From contig JAUWLF010000004.1 of assembly GCA_030613785.1 (NCBI GenBank), forward strand, positions 1 through 64,000: a stretch of 64,000 nt of DNA, read 5' to 3'. Under the pieces are notes generated by a model. That model had not been told where the DNA came from. It saw only the letters and a program-made list of their open reading frames with translations, and made no database searches. The translations under genes and the position numbers were made by a program. Shown in pieces: positions 50,333 through 59,055 of the stretch (position 1 is the stretch's first letter; every line of letters starts with the position of its first letter). Source of the DNA: Chloroflexota bacterium (GTDB lineage: Bacteria; Chloroflexota; Anaerolineae; UBA7937; B3-Chlor).

Positions 50333-52873
50333 ATGAGTACCAGGGGTGGAACGTCTTCTCCCGACGGATCTGCGGCACTGAGGCGAGGGTTCCTGGGGCT
50401 GAGCGGAGGCCAGCGAGCCTATCAGGAGGTATTCTTCCTGGCGATTCTCGCGACCCTCACGCTGGCTGGATTCTATCTGCGCCTCGCCTATCTCCGGACC
50501 ACGAGCCCGTACATTGATGAGTACACGACGATGTGGGTGGCACAGAGGACCATTGAACACGGCTACCCCGTTTTCTCGACTGGTTCCATCTATGGCCAAG
50601 GCATGCTCTTCACCTACCTTGATGCGCTATTCATCTGGCTGTTTGGGTTCAGTGAGCAGGTGGCCAGGATGCCGAGCCTGATAATCGGTGTTTGCACCAT
50701 ACCTAGTGTCTATTTCGTTGGCAAGAAGATGTTCTCGGCTTACGAGGGTCTCATCGCAGCCGCAATGGTGACCTTTGCCCCACAAGCGGTCCTCTGGGGA
50801 GGCCGCGCCAGGAACTATGCCCTAATACAGTTTCTGGTCCTGTGGGCTGCATTCTTCTTCTACAAATGGGCCATCTGTGAAGGGCGAGCGAGATATCGTT
50901 ACCTATTCGTACTGACTTCCATCGCTGCCGTTTTCACCCACAACGTTGCGATGTTGCTCTTTCCCGCCTTCCTCTTCTGCGCCTTTCTCCGCCACGGCTG
51001 GCGCTGGTTCTTCAGGCGGGATGTGATAGAGGCCAACGTCTTGGTATTCCTCGGGTTAGCCAGCAGTCTGTACTTCTATCGCCGCCTGCGACCTCCCGGT
51101 TGGGTGGTTGTGGGGGTAGGTCGGGGGGAGATTGGTCCCTCATTCGACCCCCTCGCAGCGCTGGAGCGTTACAAGCCCTTCTTCTTGGGCCTGGATGATC
51201 TTCCTCTCGCGCCGATCCTGACCATTCTGTGCGTCTTGGGCATCAGCTACCTGCTGTGGAGAGTATTGATGAGGCGAGGATTCAGGGCGGTGTTGTCCTC
51301 GCCCGACGAGGACGTACCGCTGGCCTTCCTTGGCTTTCTCTTCGCCGCGATCGTTTTCGAGATGTTTTTCATCGTCACTGACCGGCGCTGGAGCCCTCGG
51401 TATTTCTTCCAAGACGCTCCCATTTTCTACCTGATCGGGATTCACGTCTTGGTGCGCATGATAGGTTTTGGGGAGCGATGGGTCCGAGAGAGTGTCTCAT
51501 TCCCCAGAGCGGACTGGAACCAGCACAGGGCCCCTGCGGCGCTCCTCTTGACGGCGTTGACTGTTCTGCTCATCGGTGTTTGGTCATGGCCGGCGGCGGT
51601 ATGGGCCATTTCCAAGGGGGAATACGGATATGACCGGGCTTTTCAATACGTGCAGGAGCACCAGCGGCAGGGGGACACAGTGATGACGTTTGCGATTTCC
51701 CCGTGCGTCATCTACCTGGGCGAGGACGGCTGTGACTACGTGGCCATAGAAATCGATTTCCACACCTACGCCACTCAGAGGGAGGGGAGGTGGATAGAGG
51801 CCTGGGCTGGCATCCCCGTACTGTTCACCGACGAGGCGCTGGAGGAGGTCGTCGAAGGAAGCAGTCGCACCTGGTTCGTGGTCGACGAATCCAGGTTCCG
51901 GACGAGGTATACCGACCACTTCATCCAGTACGTCTGGGATCGGATGGAACTGGTGGCCAAGGAGGGTGGTGTCTTCGTGTTCCTGGCCGAGAGTCCCCCT
52001 CCTCCTGCGTTGGCTATTGAACGTCCTCTGTACTATAATCTTGATGACAAGGTTGCTCTACTAGGCTATGCTCTGAACGGTGACAGCTTCGACCCTGGGG
52101 ACGTGGTGCGTTTGTCCCTGCGGTGGCAAGGGTTGAAGCATATTCTGCAGAGTTACAGCGTCTTTGTGCACCTGGTGGATGCTCAAGGTGTGATGTGGGC
52201 GCAACACGACGGCGTTCCCTTGAACGGCCTTCAACCCACAACCTATTGGGTGGCAGGGGAGACCATCTCCGACACGCACGAGTTGACACTTCCGATTGTC
52301 GTCCCTCCCGGACGGTATCGGCTCGATGTGGGGATGTATCTCCCAGAGACCATGGAGCATCTCCCCGTCTGGGATGCGGAGATGCAGCCTCGGGGGGATA
52401 GGATCGCTGTGCACTATGTCCGTGTCGGCGAGAGCTTTGAGGAGCCACACACGCCTCAGCGCACCTCGGCCTTCAATCTGGACAGCAAGATCATCTTGCG
52501 GGGGCACGATATTGAGGTGATGGACCCCATCCCAGGTGGGACGGTCCGCGTTGTCTTGTACTGGGAAGCCGTGAAGCGGATGGATGAGGATTACACGGTC
52601 TTCGTCCACTTGGTGGATCAATCGGGGAGGATTTGGGGTCAGAAGGACGACCAGCCACAGGGCGGGTTCTATCCCACCTCCTTCTGGGAAGAGGGGGAGG
52701 TTGTGAGGGACGAGTACGAGTTCAGTATCGACCCTGACGCGCCACCGGGCCCGTACCAGATTGAAGCAGGGATGTACATACTGGCCACGGGGCAACGGCT
52801 CCCCGTGGTTGGCGATGACGGGCAGATGGTCGACGACAAGATCCTGTTGAGTTCCATAGACGTAGAGGGATGA
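50333..52873 (+). CDS. GT39/ArnT-like membrane glycosyltransferase with two tandem C-terminal beta-sandwich repeats
   Basis: YIDEYTTMWVAQRTIEHGYPVFSTGSIYGQGMLFTYLDALFIWLFG; C-terminal duplicated units VFVHLVDAQGVMWAQHDGVPLNGLQPTTYWVAGETISD / VFVHLVDQSGRIWGQKDDQPQGGFYPTSFWEEGEVVRD. Confidence 0.88.
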   Translation: MSTRGGTSSPDGSAALRRGFLGLSGGQRAYQEVFFLAILATLTLAGFYLRLAYLRTTSPYIDEYTTMWVAQRTIEHGYPVFSTGSIYGQGMLFTYLDALFIWLFGFSEQVARMPSLIIGVCTIPSVYFVGKKMFSAYEGLIAAAMVTFAPQAVLWGGRARNYALIQFLVLWAAFFFYKWAICEGRARYRYLFVLTSIAAVFTHNVAMLLFPAFLFCAFLRHGWRWFFRRDVIEANVLVFLGLASSLYFYRRLRPPGWVVVGVGRGEIGPSFDPLAALERYKPFFLGLDDLPLAPILTILCVLGISYLLWRVLMRRGFRAVLSSPDEDVPLAFLGFLFAAIVFEMFFIVTDRRWSPRYFFQDAPIFYLIGIHVLVRMIGFGERWVRESVSFPRADWNQHRAPAALLLTALTVLLIGVWSWPAAVWAISKGEYGYDRAFQYVQEHQRQGDTVMTFAISPCVIYLGEDGCDYVAIEIDFHTYATQREGRWIEAWAGIPVLFTDEALEEVVEGSSRTWFVVDESRFRTRYTDHFIQYVWDRMELVAKEGGVFVFLAESPPPPALAIERPLYYNLDDKVALLGYALNGDSFDPGDVVRLSLRWQGLKHILQSYSVFVHLVDAQGVMWAQHDGVPLNGLQPTTYWVAGETISDTHELTLPIVVPPGRYRLDVGMYLPETMEHLPVWDAEMQPRGDRIAVHYVRVGESFEEPHTPQRTSAFNLDSKIILRGHDIEVMDPIPGGTVRVVLYWEAVKRMDEDYTVFVHLVDQSGRIWGQKDDQPQGGFYPTSFWEEGEVVRDEYEFSIDPDAPPGPYQIEAGMYILATGQRLPVVGDDGQMVDDKILLSSIDVEG

Positions 52874-52919
52874 GGGCACACGCATGCTAGGAGGCAGGGG
52901 CCGAGGGGGAGAGGGGCAG

Positions 52920-53867
52920 ATGAGTTCGGAACGCCACGTTGATCTCTCGGTGGTGGTTCCTGTACTGGACGAGGAAGAGAGCATTCGACCTCTGTATTCC
53001 AGCCTTCACGACGTCTTAGAGGACCTGAGCAGAGAGTATGAGGTCATCTTCGTGGATGATGGCAGCCAGGACAATTCCTTCGATGTGTTGGAGGCGCTTC
53101 ACGAAGAGGATCCTCGTCACATTCGGGTCATCCAGTTTCGCCGCAATTTTGGGAAAACCGCTGCGCTAGCGGCTGGTTTCAAGCACGCTGATGGAGATGT
53201 CATAGTCACCTTGGACGCCGACTTGCAGGATGATCCGTCAGAGATCCCGGGCCTGCTGAACCGCTTGGATGAGGACTACGATCTGGTGGTAGCCTGGAGA
53301 TACAAGCGTCAGGATTCGCTTTCAAAGAGGGTGCCTTCGAAGGTTGCCAACCTGGCTGTTGCTCTGCTAACCGGGGTGAAGTTGCACGACCTCAACTGCG
53401 GGTTCAAGGCGTACCGCCGAGAGGTCGCACAGGAGCTCAAGCTGTATGGCGAGTTGCATCGTTTCATACCTGTGCTGGCTCACTGGCGGGGATATCGCGT
53501 GGGTGAGGAACAAGTTGTGCACCGGCCTAGGCAGTATGGCCGATCGAAATACGGGTTCGAGCGGCTGGGACGGAGTTTCCTGGACTTCTTGAGTGTTCTG
53601 TTCCTGACCTACTTCCTCAAGCGCCCCATGCACTTGTTCGGCACCATTGGGGCAGTGCTGTTCTTGTTCGGTGTTGTCATCTCTCTGTATCTTGCTGGCC
53701 TGTGGTTTTCCGGCCAGGGCATTGGCTGGCGGCCGCTGCTCTTCCTGGGGATAACCTTATTGATCGTCGGGGTGCAAATGGCCTCCATCGGGCTGCTGGG
53801 CGAGATGATCAGGAACTTCGCCTATGAGGCTGAGGACGAGTACTCGATCCGACGCCTATTGTCCTGA
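52920..53867 (+). CDS. GT2 dolichyl/polyprenyl-phosphate sugar synthase-like (DPM/GtrB type, with C-terminal TM helices)
   Basis: LSVVVPVLDEEESIRPLYSSLHDVLEDLSREYEVIFVDDGSQDNSFDVLEAL...VIQFRRNFGKTAALAAGFKHADGDVIVTLDADLQDDPSEIPGLL; two C-terminal TM segments. Confidence 0.95.
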   Translation: MSSERHVDLSVVVPVLDEEESIRPLYSSLHDVLEDLSREYEVIFVDDGSQDNSFDVLEALHEEDPRHIRVIQFRRNFGKTAALAAGFKHADGDVIVTLDADLQDDPSEIPGLLNRLDEDYDLVVAWRYKRQDSLSKRVPSKVANLAVALLTGVKLHDLNCGFKAYRREVAQELKLYGELHRFIPVLAHWRGYRVGEEQVVHRPRQYGRSKYGFERLGRSFLDFLSVLFLTYFLKRPMHLFGTIGAVLFLFGVVISLYLAGLWFSGQGIGWRPLLFLGITLLIVGVQMASIGLLGEMIRNFAYEAEDEYSIRRLLS

Positions 53868-53880
53868 TCGGGGGTCACCG

Positions 53881-56235
53881 ATGAGAGGTTTCGTATCAGC
53901 CGCACCTTGGGGTAGAAGCGAAGCCAGATACGCCCTTGCGACAGTGGCCGTGGTCGTGGGACTGGCTCTCCTGTTCGTCTTCCCCGCCCCCAAGCGAGTC
54001 ATCCAGGCTCAGGTCCGAGTCGTGGGACTGGATGAAGCGCACGCCGCCACGGTGACCGTCACTGAGGGTCATGGTGCTTCGCTTCAGTGGATTTCCGACG
54101 ACGAAGCCCTGCTGACGGCCACGGTTCCCCGAGATGCTCTCATCACGTTGTTCTTCGGACAAGACACCCTTACCTTCACCCTGCACGAGCTCATCATGTA
54201 TGGTCAGAAGGAGTGGGCGACTGCTCACGGTCAACTCAACGCCGAGATCCTCGGAGGAAAGGTCGTGGATTGGCACCCGAATCTACTCCAGGAGGCCCAC
54301 ATAGTCCTCTATGACAATCGCTTCGTCATCGCCATCCTCGCCGCTTTCTCGCTGGCCTACGTCTACGTTCGTGCCAAGGACAGATATCGTCACTTCGCTC
54401 CCTTCTTGATCATCCTTTCCTTTCTGGCCTATCAGATCCTCTTCTTCCTGAACCTGACACCCACCCTGTATTGGGATACCCCTCTCTCTGACCCTTTTGT
54501 GAGAGCGTGTCTGATTGCGCAGATGGTCCTTTCCATCCTCCTGGTAGTCCTGTGGTTCCCGCTCCGTGGATTGGTTGGCAGGGCGAGACCTGATCTCCTC
54601 GATCTCGCCGACAGGGTGATCGATAGGTACGGGCTAGTCATACTAGTCCTGATACCTTTGCTGCAACATCTGATCGGTCATGGTGTCTTCGGCTACAACC
54701 TCCAGCCTACGGACGCGCGGTACACCTACATGGACTGGGGACGGGCTATGCTGCAGAAGGGATTCCTTCCCTTCCTGTCGCGGGGTTTGCTCAGGCGAAT
54801 GGAGACACCACTACTGGCGGCTGTGTGGGCCATTTTCTACAAGATCATCCCCAGAGGTTATGTCGTCTCTGCCCTGGTTCCGTTTCTCTACTTCGAGATG
54901 GTTGTCGTCTGTACGTACCTGCTGGCGAAGGAGCTGTTCGGCCATAGGGTTGGTTTCGTCGCAGGACTGTTCATATCCTTGAGCCCGCTGTTCTCCTTCG
55001 CCAGCTACTTCGTCATGAACGACGTTCCCAGCGCAGCGATGACTGTATTGACTCTCTATCTGTTCGTCCTTGCTCTCAAGAGAAAGAGCGTTCCTCTGGC
55101 GGTGGTGTCGGGTGTGTCTTTGCTTTTCACGATGATCACCAAGCTCAACGGCGTGTATTGTGCATTTCTGATCCTACTCATCTACTTCGTCAGCACCAGA
55201 CGAAATAGGAAGATCCTATTCATCACCTTGTCCTTCTTGGTGTTCCTTCCGATAGCATACGTAGCCCCGTACTTCCTTCGCCACGGGCTGACTCTCGATG
55301 CTCTCGAGGCAGGACGGGAGCATCTGGTCACCTGGGCAAAGAGGCCTATGTTCCAGATTAGAGACGGCGAACCTGCCGATTGGAATGATCTCATTCTTGG
55401 GTCGGGACAAATACACTACTATATGGGACCGAGCAATACTCTCTTCTACTTTCAGTACCTCGTGAACGCTATCGGCTTCCCCATCTTCTTCTGGGGGGTG
55501 ATGATTCTCGTGCAGGGACTTGAAGCCGCACTCAGAGGGTTCAAGGATCGTGTGTCGTCTCTACGTGCCGACAAGAGGAACCTCCTGGCAGTAGCGATCT
55601 GGATCTTCCCTCTGTTGCTCTTTCTCTCGCTTTGGTCGATGAGGAACACCCGGTTTTCCTATATCGCCTTCCCCGCCTATGCCATCCTGGGCGGATACGG
55701 GTACGTCCTGTACACGGATGAGGCACGATTCAAGTATTCACGACGAGGCACGCTGCTACTGGGTCTTTCTGTGATAATGCTGTCGACGCAAAGCCTGGCG
55801 CACTATTACAACGTTTCATATCTTAGGAATGCTGACTACCGAGACCCCATCTTCATAGAGACTTCAGAGCCCTACTACTACATCCATCGTCACTACCATG
55901 GCTGGTACGTTGGATGGAACGGCGCTGGCACTGATCATCATTTCACGGGTGTGGTGACGACAGATGGACGTTTCGACGGGGTCGAACCCTTCGAACTGGA
56001 GACGTATCCAGACGTGCTGGAGGTCTCCGACTCTAATACGAGGATCAGCTTCGACACCATGTCCCGCAGCGGTGAGGATGGGTGCGAGTTCGACGTGGAA
56101 GAGGGCTCGTGGGTTACGTTCGATCTGATGATAGACGGCACGAGGCGACCTGAACGAGTGTTCATCTATGCTGGCTCGATCGGCATGAAGAGGGAGGTCG
56201 CCTCCAGTTTGCCGCTCACCTTGACGGCGGATTGA
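53881..56235 (+). CDS. GT39-like membrane glycosyltransferase
   Basis: YNLQPTDARYTYMDWGRAMLQKGFLPFLSRGLLRRMETPLLAAVWAIFYKII...TYLLAKELFGHRVGFVAGLFISLSPLFSFASYFVMNDVPSAAMTVLTLYLF. Confidence 0.85.
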   Translation: MRGFVSAAPWGRSEARYALATVAVVVGLALLFVFPAPKRVIQAQVRVVGLDEAHAATVTVTEGHGASLQWISDDEALLTATVPRDALITLFFGQDTLTFTLHELIMYGQKEWATAHGQLNAEILGGKVVDWHPNLLQEAHIVLYDNRFVIAILAAFSLAYVYVRAKDRYRHFAPFLIILSFLAYQILFFLNLTPTLYWDTPLSDPFVRACLIAQMVLSILLVVLWFPLRGLVGRARPDLLDLADRVIDRYGLVILVLIPLLQHLIGHGVFGYNLQPTDARYTYMDWGRAMLQKGFLPFLSRGLLRRMETPLLAAVWAIFYKIIPRGYVVSALVPFLYFEMVVVCTYLLAKELFGHRVGFVAGLFISLSPLFSFASYFVMNDVPSAAMTVLTLYLFVLALKRKSVPLAVVSGVSLLFTMITKLNGVYCAFLILLIYFVSTRRNRKILFITLSFLVFLPIAYVAPYFLRHGLTLDALEAGREHLVTWAKRPMFQIRDGEPADWNDLILGSGQIHYYMGPSNTLFYFQYLVNAIGFPIFFWGVMILVQGLEAALRGFKDRVSSLRADKRNLLAVAIWIFPLLLFLSLWSMRNTRFSYIAFPAYAILGGYGYVLYTDEARFKYSRRGTLLLGLSVIMLSTQSLAHYYNVSYLRNADYRDPIFIETSEPYYYIHRHYHGWYVGWNGAGTDHHFTGVVTTDGRFDGVEPFELETYPDVLEVSDSNTRISFDTMSRSGEDGCEFDVEEGSWVTFDLMIDGTRRPERVFIYAGSIGMKREVASSLPLTLTAD

Positions 56236-56244
56236 GGAGCAGCC

Positions 56245-57915
56245 ATGCCTGAGAGACGCAGAGCATTCGTTGTAGCCTGGGATGGCGCGACTCTGGACCT
56301 CTTGGCTCCCTGGTGCGAGGAGGGCAAGCTACCGGTCCTGAGCGGGATCATGGCCGCAGGGTGCTCCGGGAAGTTGGCGTCCACCTACCCTCCCCTCACT
56401 GGCCCGGCCTGGAGTTCCTTCATGACGGGCAAGTCCCCCGCCAACCACGGGGTCTTTGAGTTTTTTCGTCGCGGGGAAGGGACCTACGAACAGGTTCTGA
56501 GCGGCCCTTCGTCCATTGACGGGAAGGTGCTGTGGAAGCTGTTGAGTGACGCTGGCAAAAAGGTTGGCGTTATGAATGTTCCGCTCACATATCCGCCCCA
56601 GGAGGTCGATGGGTTTCTCATCAGTGGGCTGCTCACCCCTCGTGGCTGTGATGACTGGGCGTATCCCCAGGGACTGATCAAGGAACTGAACGAGAAGGTG
56701 GGTAATTACTTGATCCACCACGATGAGAAGTATACCAAGGGGAATGTGGAGAACCTCTTGGCTGAGCAGTACGCGATCTTGAAGAGCAGGACTGATGCCG
56801 CGCTCTATCTGATGAAGGCCAAGGAATGGGACTTCTTCATGGTTCACTACTACGGGTCGGATCGAATGACTCATGAGTTCTGGCATCTCCTGGACCATAC
56901 GCATCCTCAACATGATGCAGAGGAGTATCAGAGGCTCGGCAATGTAGTGTTAGACTTCTTCCAGAAGCTGGATGCCGACCTAGGTAGATTGATGGCCGAG
57001 CTGGGTGAAGACGTGGTCCTGATGTTGATGTCAGACCACGGCATGGGCAAGGTCACTGAGTTCGTCAACGTCAATTCCTGGTTGTTGAAACAGGGATTCC
57101 TGAGGCTCAAGAAGGATGTTGGTTCGAGGTTTCGGTATGCCTTGTTTCGCCTCGGCTTCAACTACTATTCCTTGGGCAAGCTTGTGCTGCGGTTGGGTTG
57201 GGGCAGGCAGGCCGTGCGCATGGGTAGAGGAAGACGCCAGCAGTTGCAAGAAAGGCTCTTTTGCTCCCTTCGGGACGTAGACTGGTCGAGAACAAGGGCC
57301 TACTCGATGGGCAACTATGGGCAGATCTTTGTCAACCTCAAGGGGCGTGAACCCCAGGGATCTGTCAACCCCGGAAGGGAATGCGACGAGGTTCTGGATC
57401 AGCTGGCAGACGAATTGTACGGCCTCGTCGATCCTGAGACTGGTGAAAGGGTGATCGAGAGGGTATTCCGGACCGAGGAGGTCTACGACGGCAAGCATGC
57501 AGCCAGGGCTCCGGATCTGATGTTCCTCACCAAGGACATGGAGTACAAAGCTCTCGGCTTGTCTGATTTCAATTCTCCCCGGGTTCTGGAGCCGGTCTAC
57601 GGCTGCACGGGGAACCACAGAACGGACGGGATATTGGCACTTCAAGGCAAAGGGGTGATCAGGCAAGGGGCTACCATCGAGGCTGCTAGGATTCAAGATC
57701 TCGCGCCAACTATCCTGTATGTCCTTGGTGTGGAGATACCCAGGGAGATGGATGGAGCAGTTCTCAGGGATGCCTTCACCTCCAGCTTCTGGAGCGGGCA
57801 CGCCGTTAGGTACGCGGAAAGCGAGGATCGGGCGTCAACTCCTGAAGCACGGGGCTACTCTGGGGAAGAAGAGGAAGAGCTCACGAGAATGCTGAAGGGC
57901 TTGGGCTACGCGTGA
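56245..57915 (+). CDS. Alkaline phosphatase superfamily (phosphodiesterase/nucleotide pyrophosphatase-like) enzyme
   Basis: AWDGATLDLLAPW, YPPLTGPAWSSFMTGKSPANHGVFEFF, DRMTHEFWHLLDHTHP, LMLMSDHGMG, GNHRTDGILALQGKG metal/nucleophile motifs. Confidence 0.92.
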   Translation: MPERRRAFVVAWDGATLDLLAPWCEEGKLPVLSGIMAAGCSGKLASTYPPLTGPAWSSFMTGKSPANHGVFEFFRRGEGTYEQVLSGPSSIDGKVLWKLLSDAGKKVGVMNVPLTYPPQEVDGFLISGLLTPRGCDDWAYPQGLIKELNEKVGNYLIHHDEKYTKGNVENLLAEQYAILKSRTDAALYLMKAKEWDFFMVHYYGSDRMTHEFWHLLDHTHPQHDAEEYQRLGNVVLDFFQKLDADLGRLMAELGEDVVLMLMSDHGMGKVTEFVNVNSWLLKQGFLRLKKDVGSRFRYALFRLGFNYYSLGKLVLRLGWGRQAVRMGRGRRQQLQERLFCSLRDVDWSRTRAYSMGNYGQIFVNLKGREPQGSVNPGRECDEVLDQLADELYGLVDPETGERVIERVFRTEEVYDGKHAARAPDLMFLTKDMEYKALGLSDFNSPRVLEPVYGCTGNHRTDGILALQGKGVIRQGATIEAARIQDLAPTILYVLGVEIPREMDGAVLRDAFTSSFWSGHAVRYAESEDRASTPEARGYSGEEEEELTRMLKGLGYA

Positions 57916-58673
57916 TGGATTGGTTGGCAAAGGACAGCGGGTCGGCGACGACTGCTTCCGGCAGGCTACTTGTCGTGGTGCCCGCTTTCAATGAGGAGGA
58001 GAACGTAGGCCGCGTGATCGCTGACGTGCGCAGGGCAATGCCCGCAGCCGACGTCCTAGTGGTGGACGACGGTTCATCGGATGCGACTGGTGCGGTAGCC
58101 GAAGAGTCAGGAGCCAAGGTTGTCTCGCTGGCCTTCAACCTGGGATACGGCGTCGCTCTGCAGACGGGGTTCAAGTACGCGTTGGGTCAGGGCTATGACT
58201 ACGTGGTTCAGATGGACGCCGATGGCCAGCACGAGGTCAGATCGGTGCTAGATCTGTTTGACGAGGTGCAGAAAGGAACGGCCGATGTGGTCTTGGGGTC
58301 TCGATTCCTCGGGCCTTCCACGTTCAAGCCGGCGCTCCCCAGAAGGCTTGGAATCCTGCTCTTCAGGGCCATCGTTTCATCCATCGTCGGACAGAGGATC
58401 TCGGATCCTACCTCGGGGTTTCAAGCCCTCAACAGGAGGGTGCTGCAACTGTATGCCACCGAGGCCTATCCTGTCGATTTCCCGGACGCTGATGTGCTAA
58501 TCATGGTCCACCTAGCCGGCCTCAAGATCAAAGAGATCCCCGTGGTGATGTATCCCAAAACGACTAACGACAAGTCCATGCACAGCGGTGCGAGGCCCTT
58601 ATACTACGTCTTCAAGATGTTTCTGTCCATCTTCGTGACGTTGATGCGACAGCGGAGATATGAGGGGGGGTGA
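57912..58673 (+). CDS. GT2 polyprenyl-phosphate sugar synthase-like
   Basis: LLVVVPAFNEEENVGRVIADVRRAMPAADVLVVDDGSSDATGAVAEESGAKVVSLAFNLGYGVALQTGFKYALGQGYDYVVQMDADGQH. Confidence 0.94.
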   Translation: MMDWLAKDSGSATTASGRLLVVVPAFNEEENVGRVIADVRRAMPAADVLVVDDGSSDATGAVAEESGAKVVSLAFNLGYGVALQTGFKYALGQGYDYVVQMDADGQHEVRSVLDLFDEVQKGTADVVLGSRFLGPSTFKPALPRRLGILLFRAIVSSIVGQRISDPTSGFQALNRRVLQLYATEAYPVDFPDADVLIMVHLAGLKIKEIPVVMYPKTTNDKSMHSGARPLYYVFKMFLSIFVTLMRQRRYEGG

Positions 58674-58680
58674 AGTCCCA

Positions 58681-59055
58681 ATGGAAATGAAGCCTCGTTT
58701 TGTGGCCTTGGGCATCAGTGTAGTTCTAGTGGCCCTGATCATCGAGTTGGTTCGTCGTAGAAAGCTCCGTGAGGAATACTCTTGGCTATGGTTGTCCTTG
58801 AGTGTCTTGATGTTCTTATTGGCGCTGTGGCCGGGCTTGCTAGATTTCGCCAGTAGCTTGATAGGTGCGGTGCTGTCGACCTCCACCTTGTTCTTCTTTG
58901 CCTTGGTCTTCATGATGCTCATCAACATACAGTTCTCCGTAGAGATATCTTCCTTACGAACTCAGGTGAAGAACCTGGCTCAGCAACTGGCGATTCGCGA
59001 AGCAGGGATGGAAGGAGTAGGGACTCAGTGGGATGAACAGGAGAATGGAGGCTGA
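58681..59055 (+). CDS. DUF2304 membrane protein
   Basis: MEMKPRFVALGISVVLVALIIELVRRRKLREEYSWLWLSLSVLMFLLALWPGLLDFASSLIG...NIQFSVEISSLRTQVKNLAQQLAI; adjacent to GT2, as typical for this family. Confidence 0.9.
   Translation: MEMKPRFVALGISVVLVALIIELVRRRKLREEYSWLWLSLSVLMFLLALWPGLLDFASSLIGAVLSTSTLFFFALVFMMLINIQFSVEISSLRTQVKNLAQQLAIREAGMEGVGTQWDEQENGG

Noticed and set aside
52061-52984. 307-aa minus-strand ORF opposite the GT39 C-terminus
   Set aside because: Antisense shadow of the duplicated beta-domain region.
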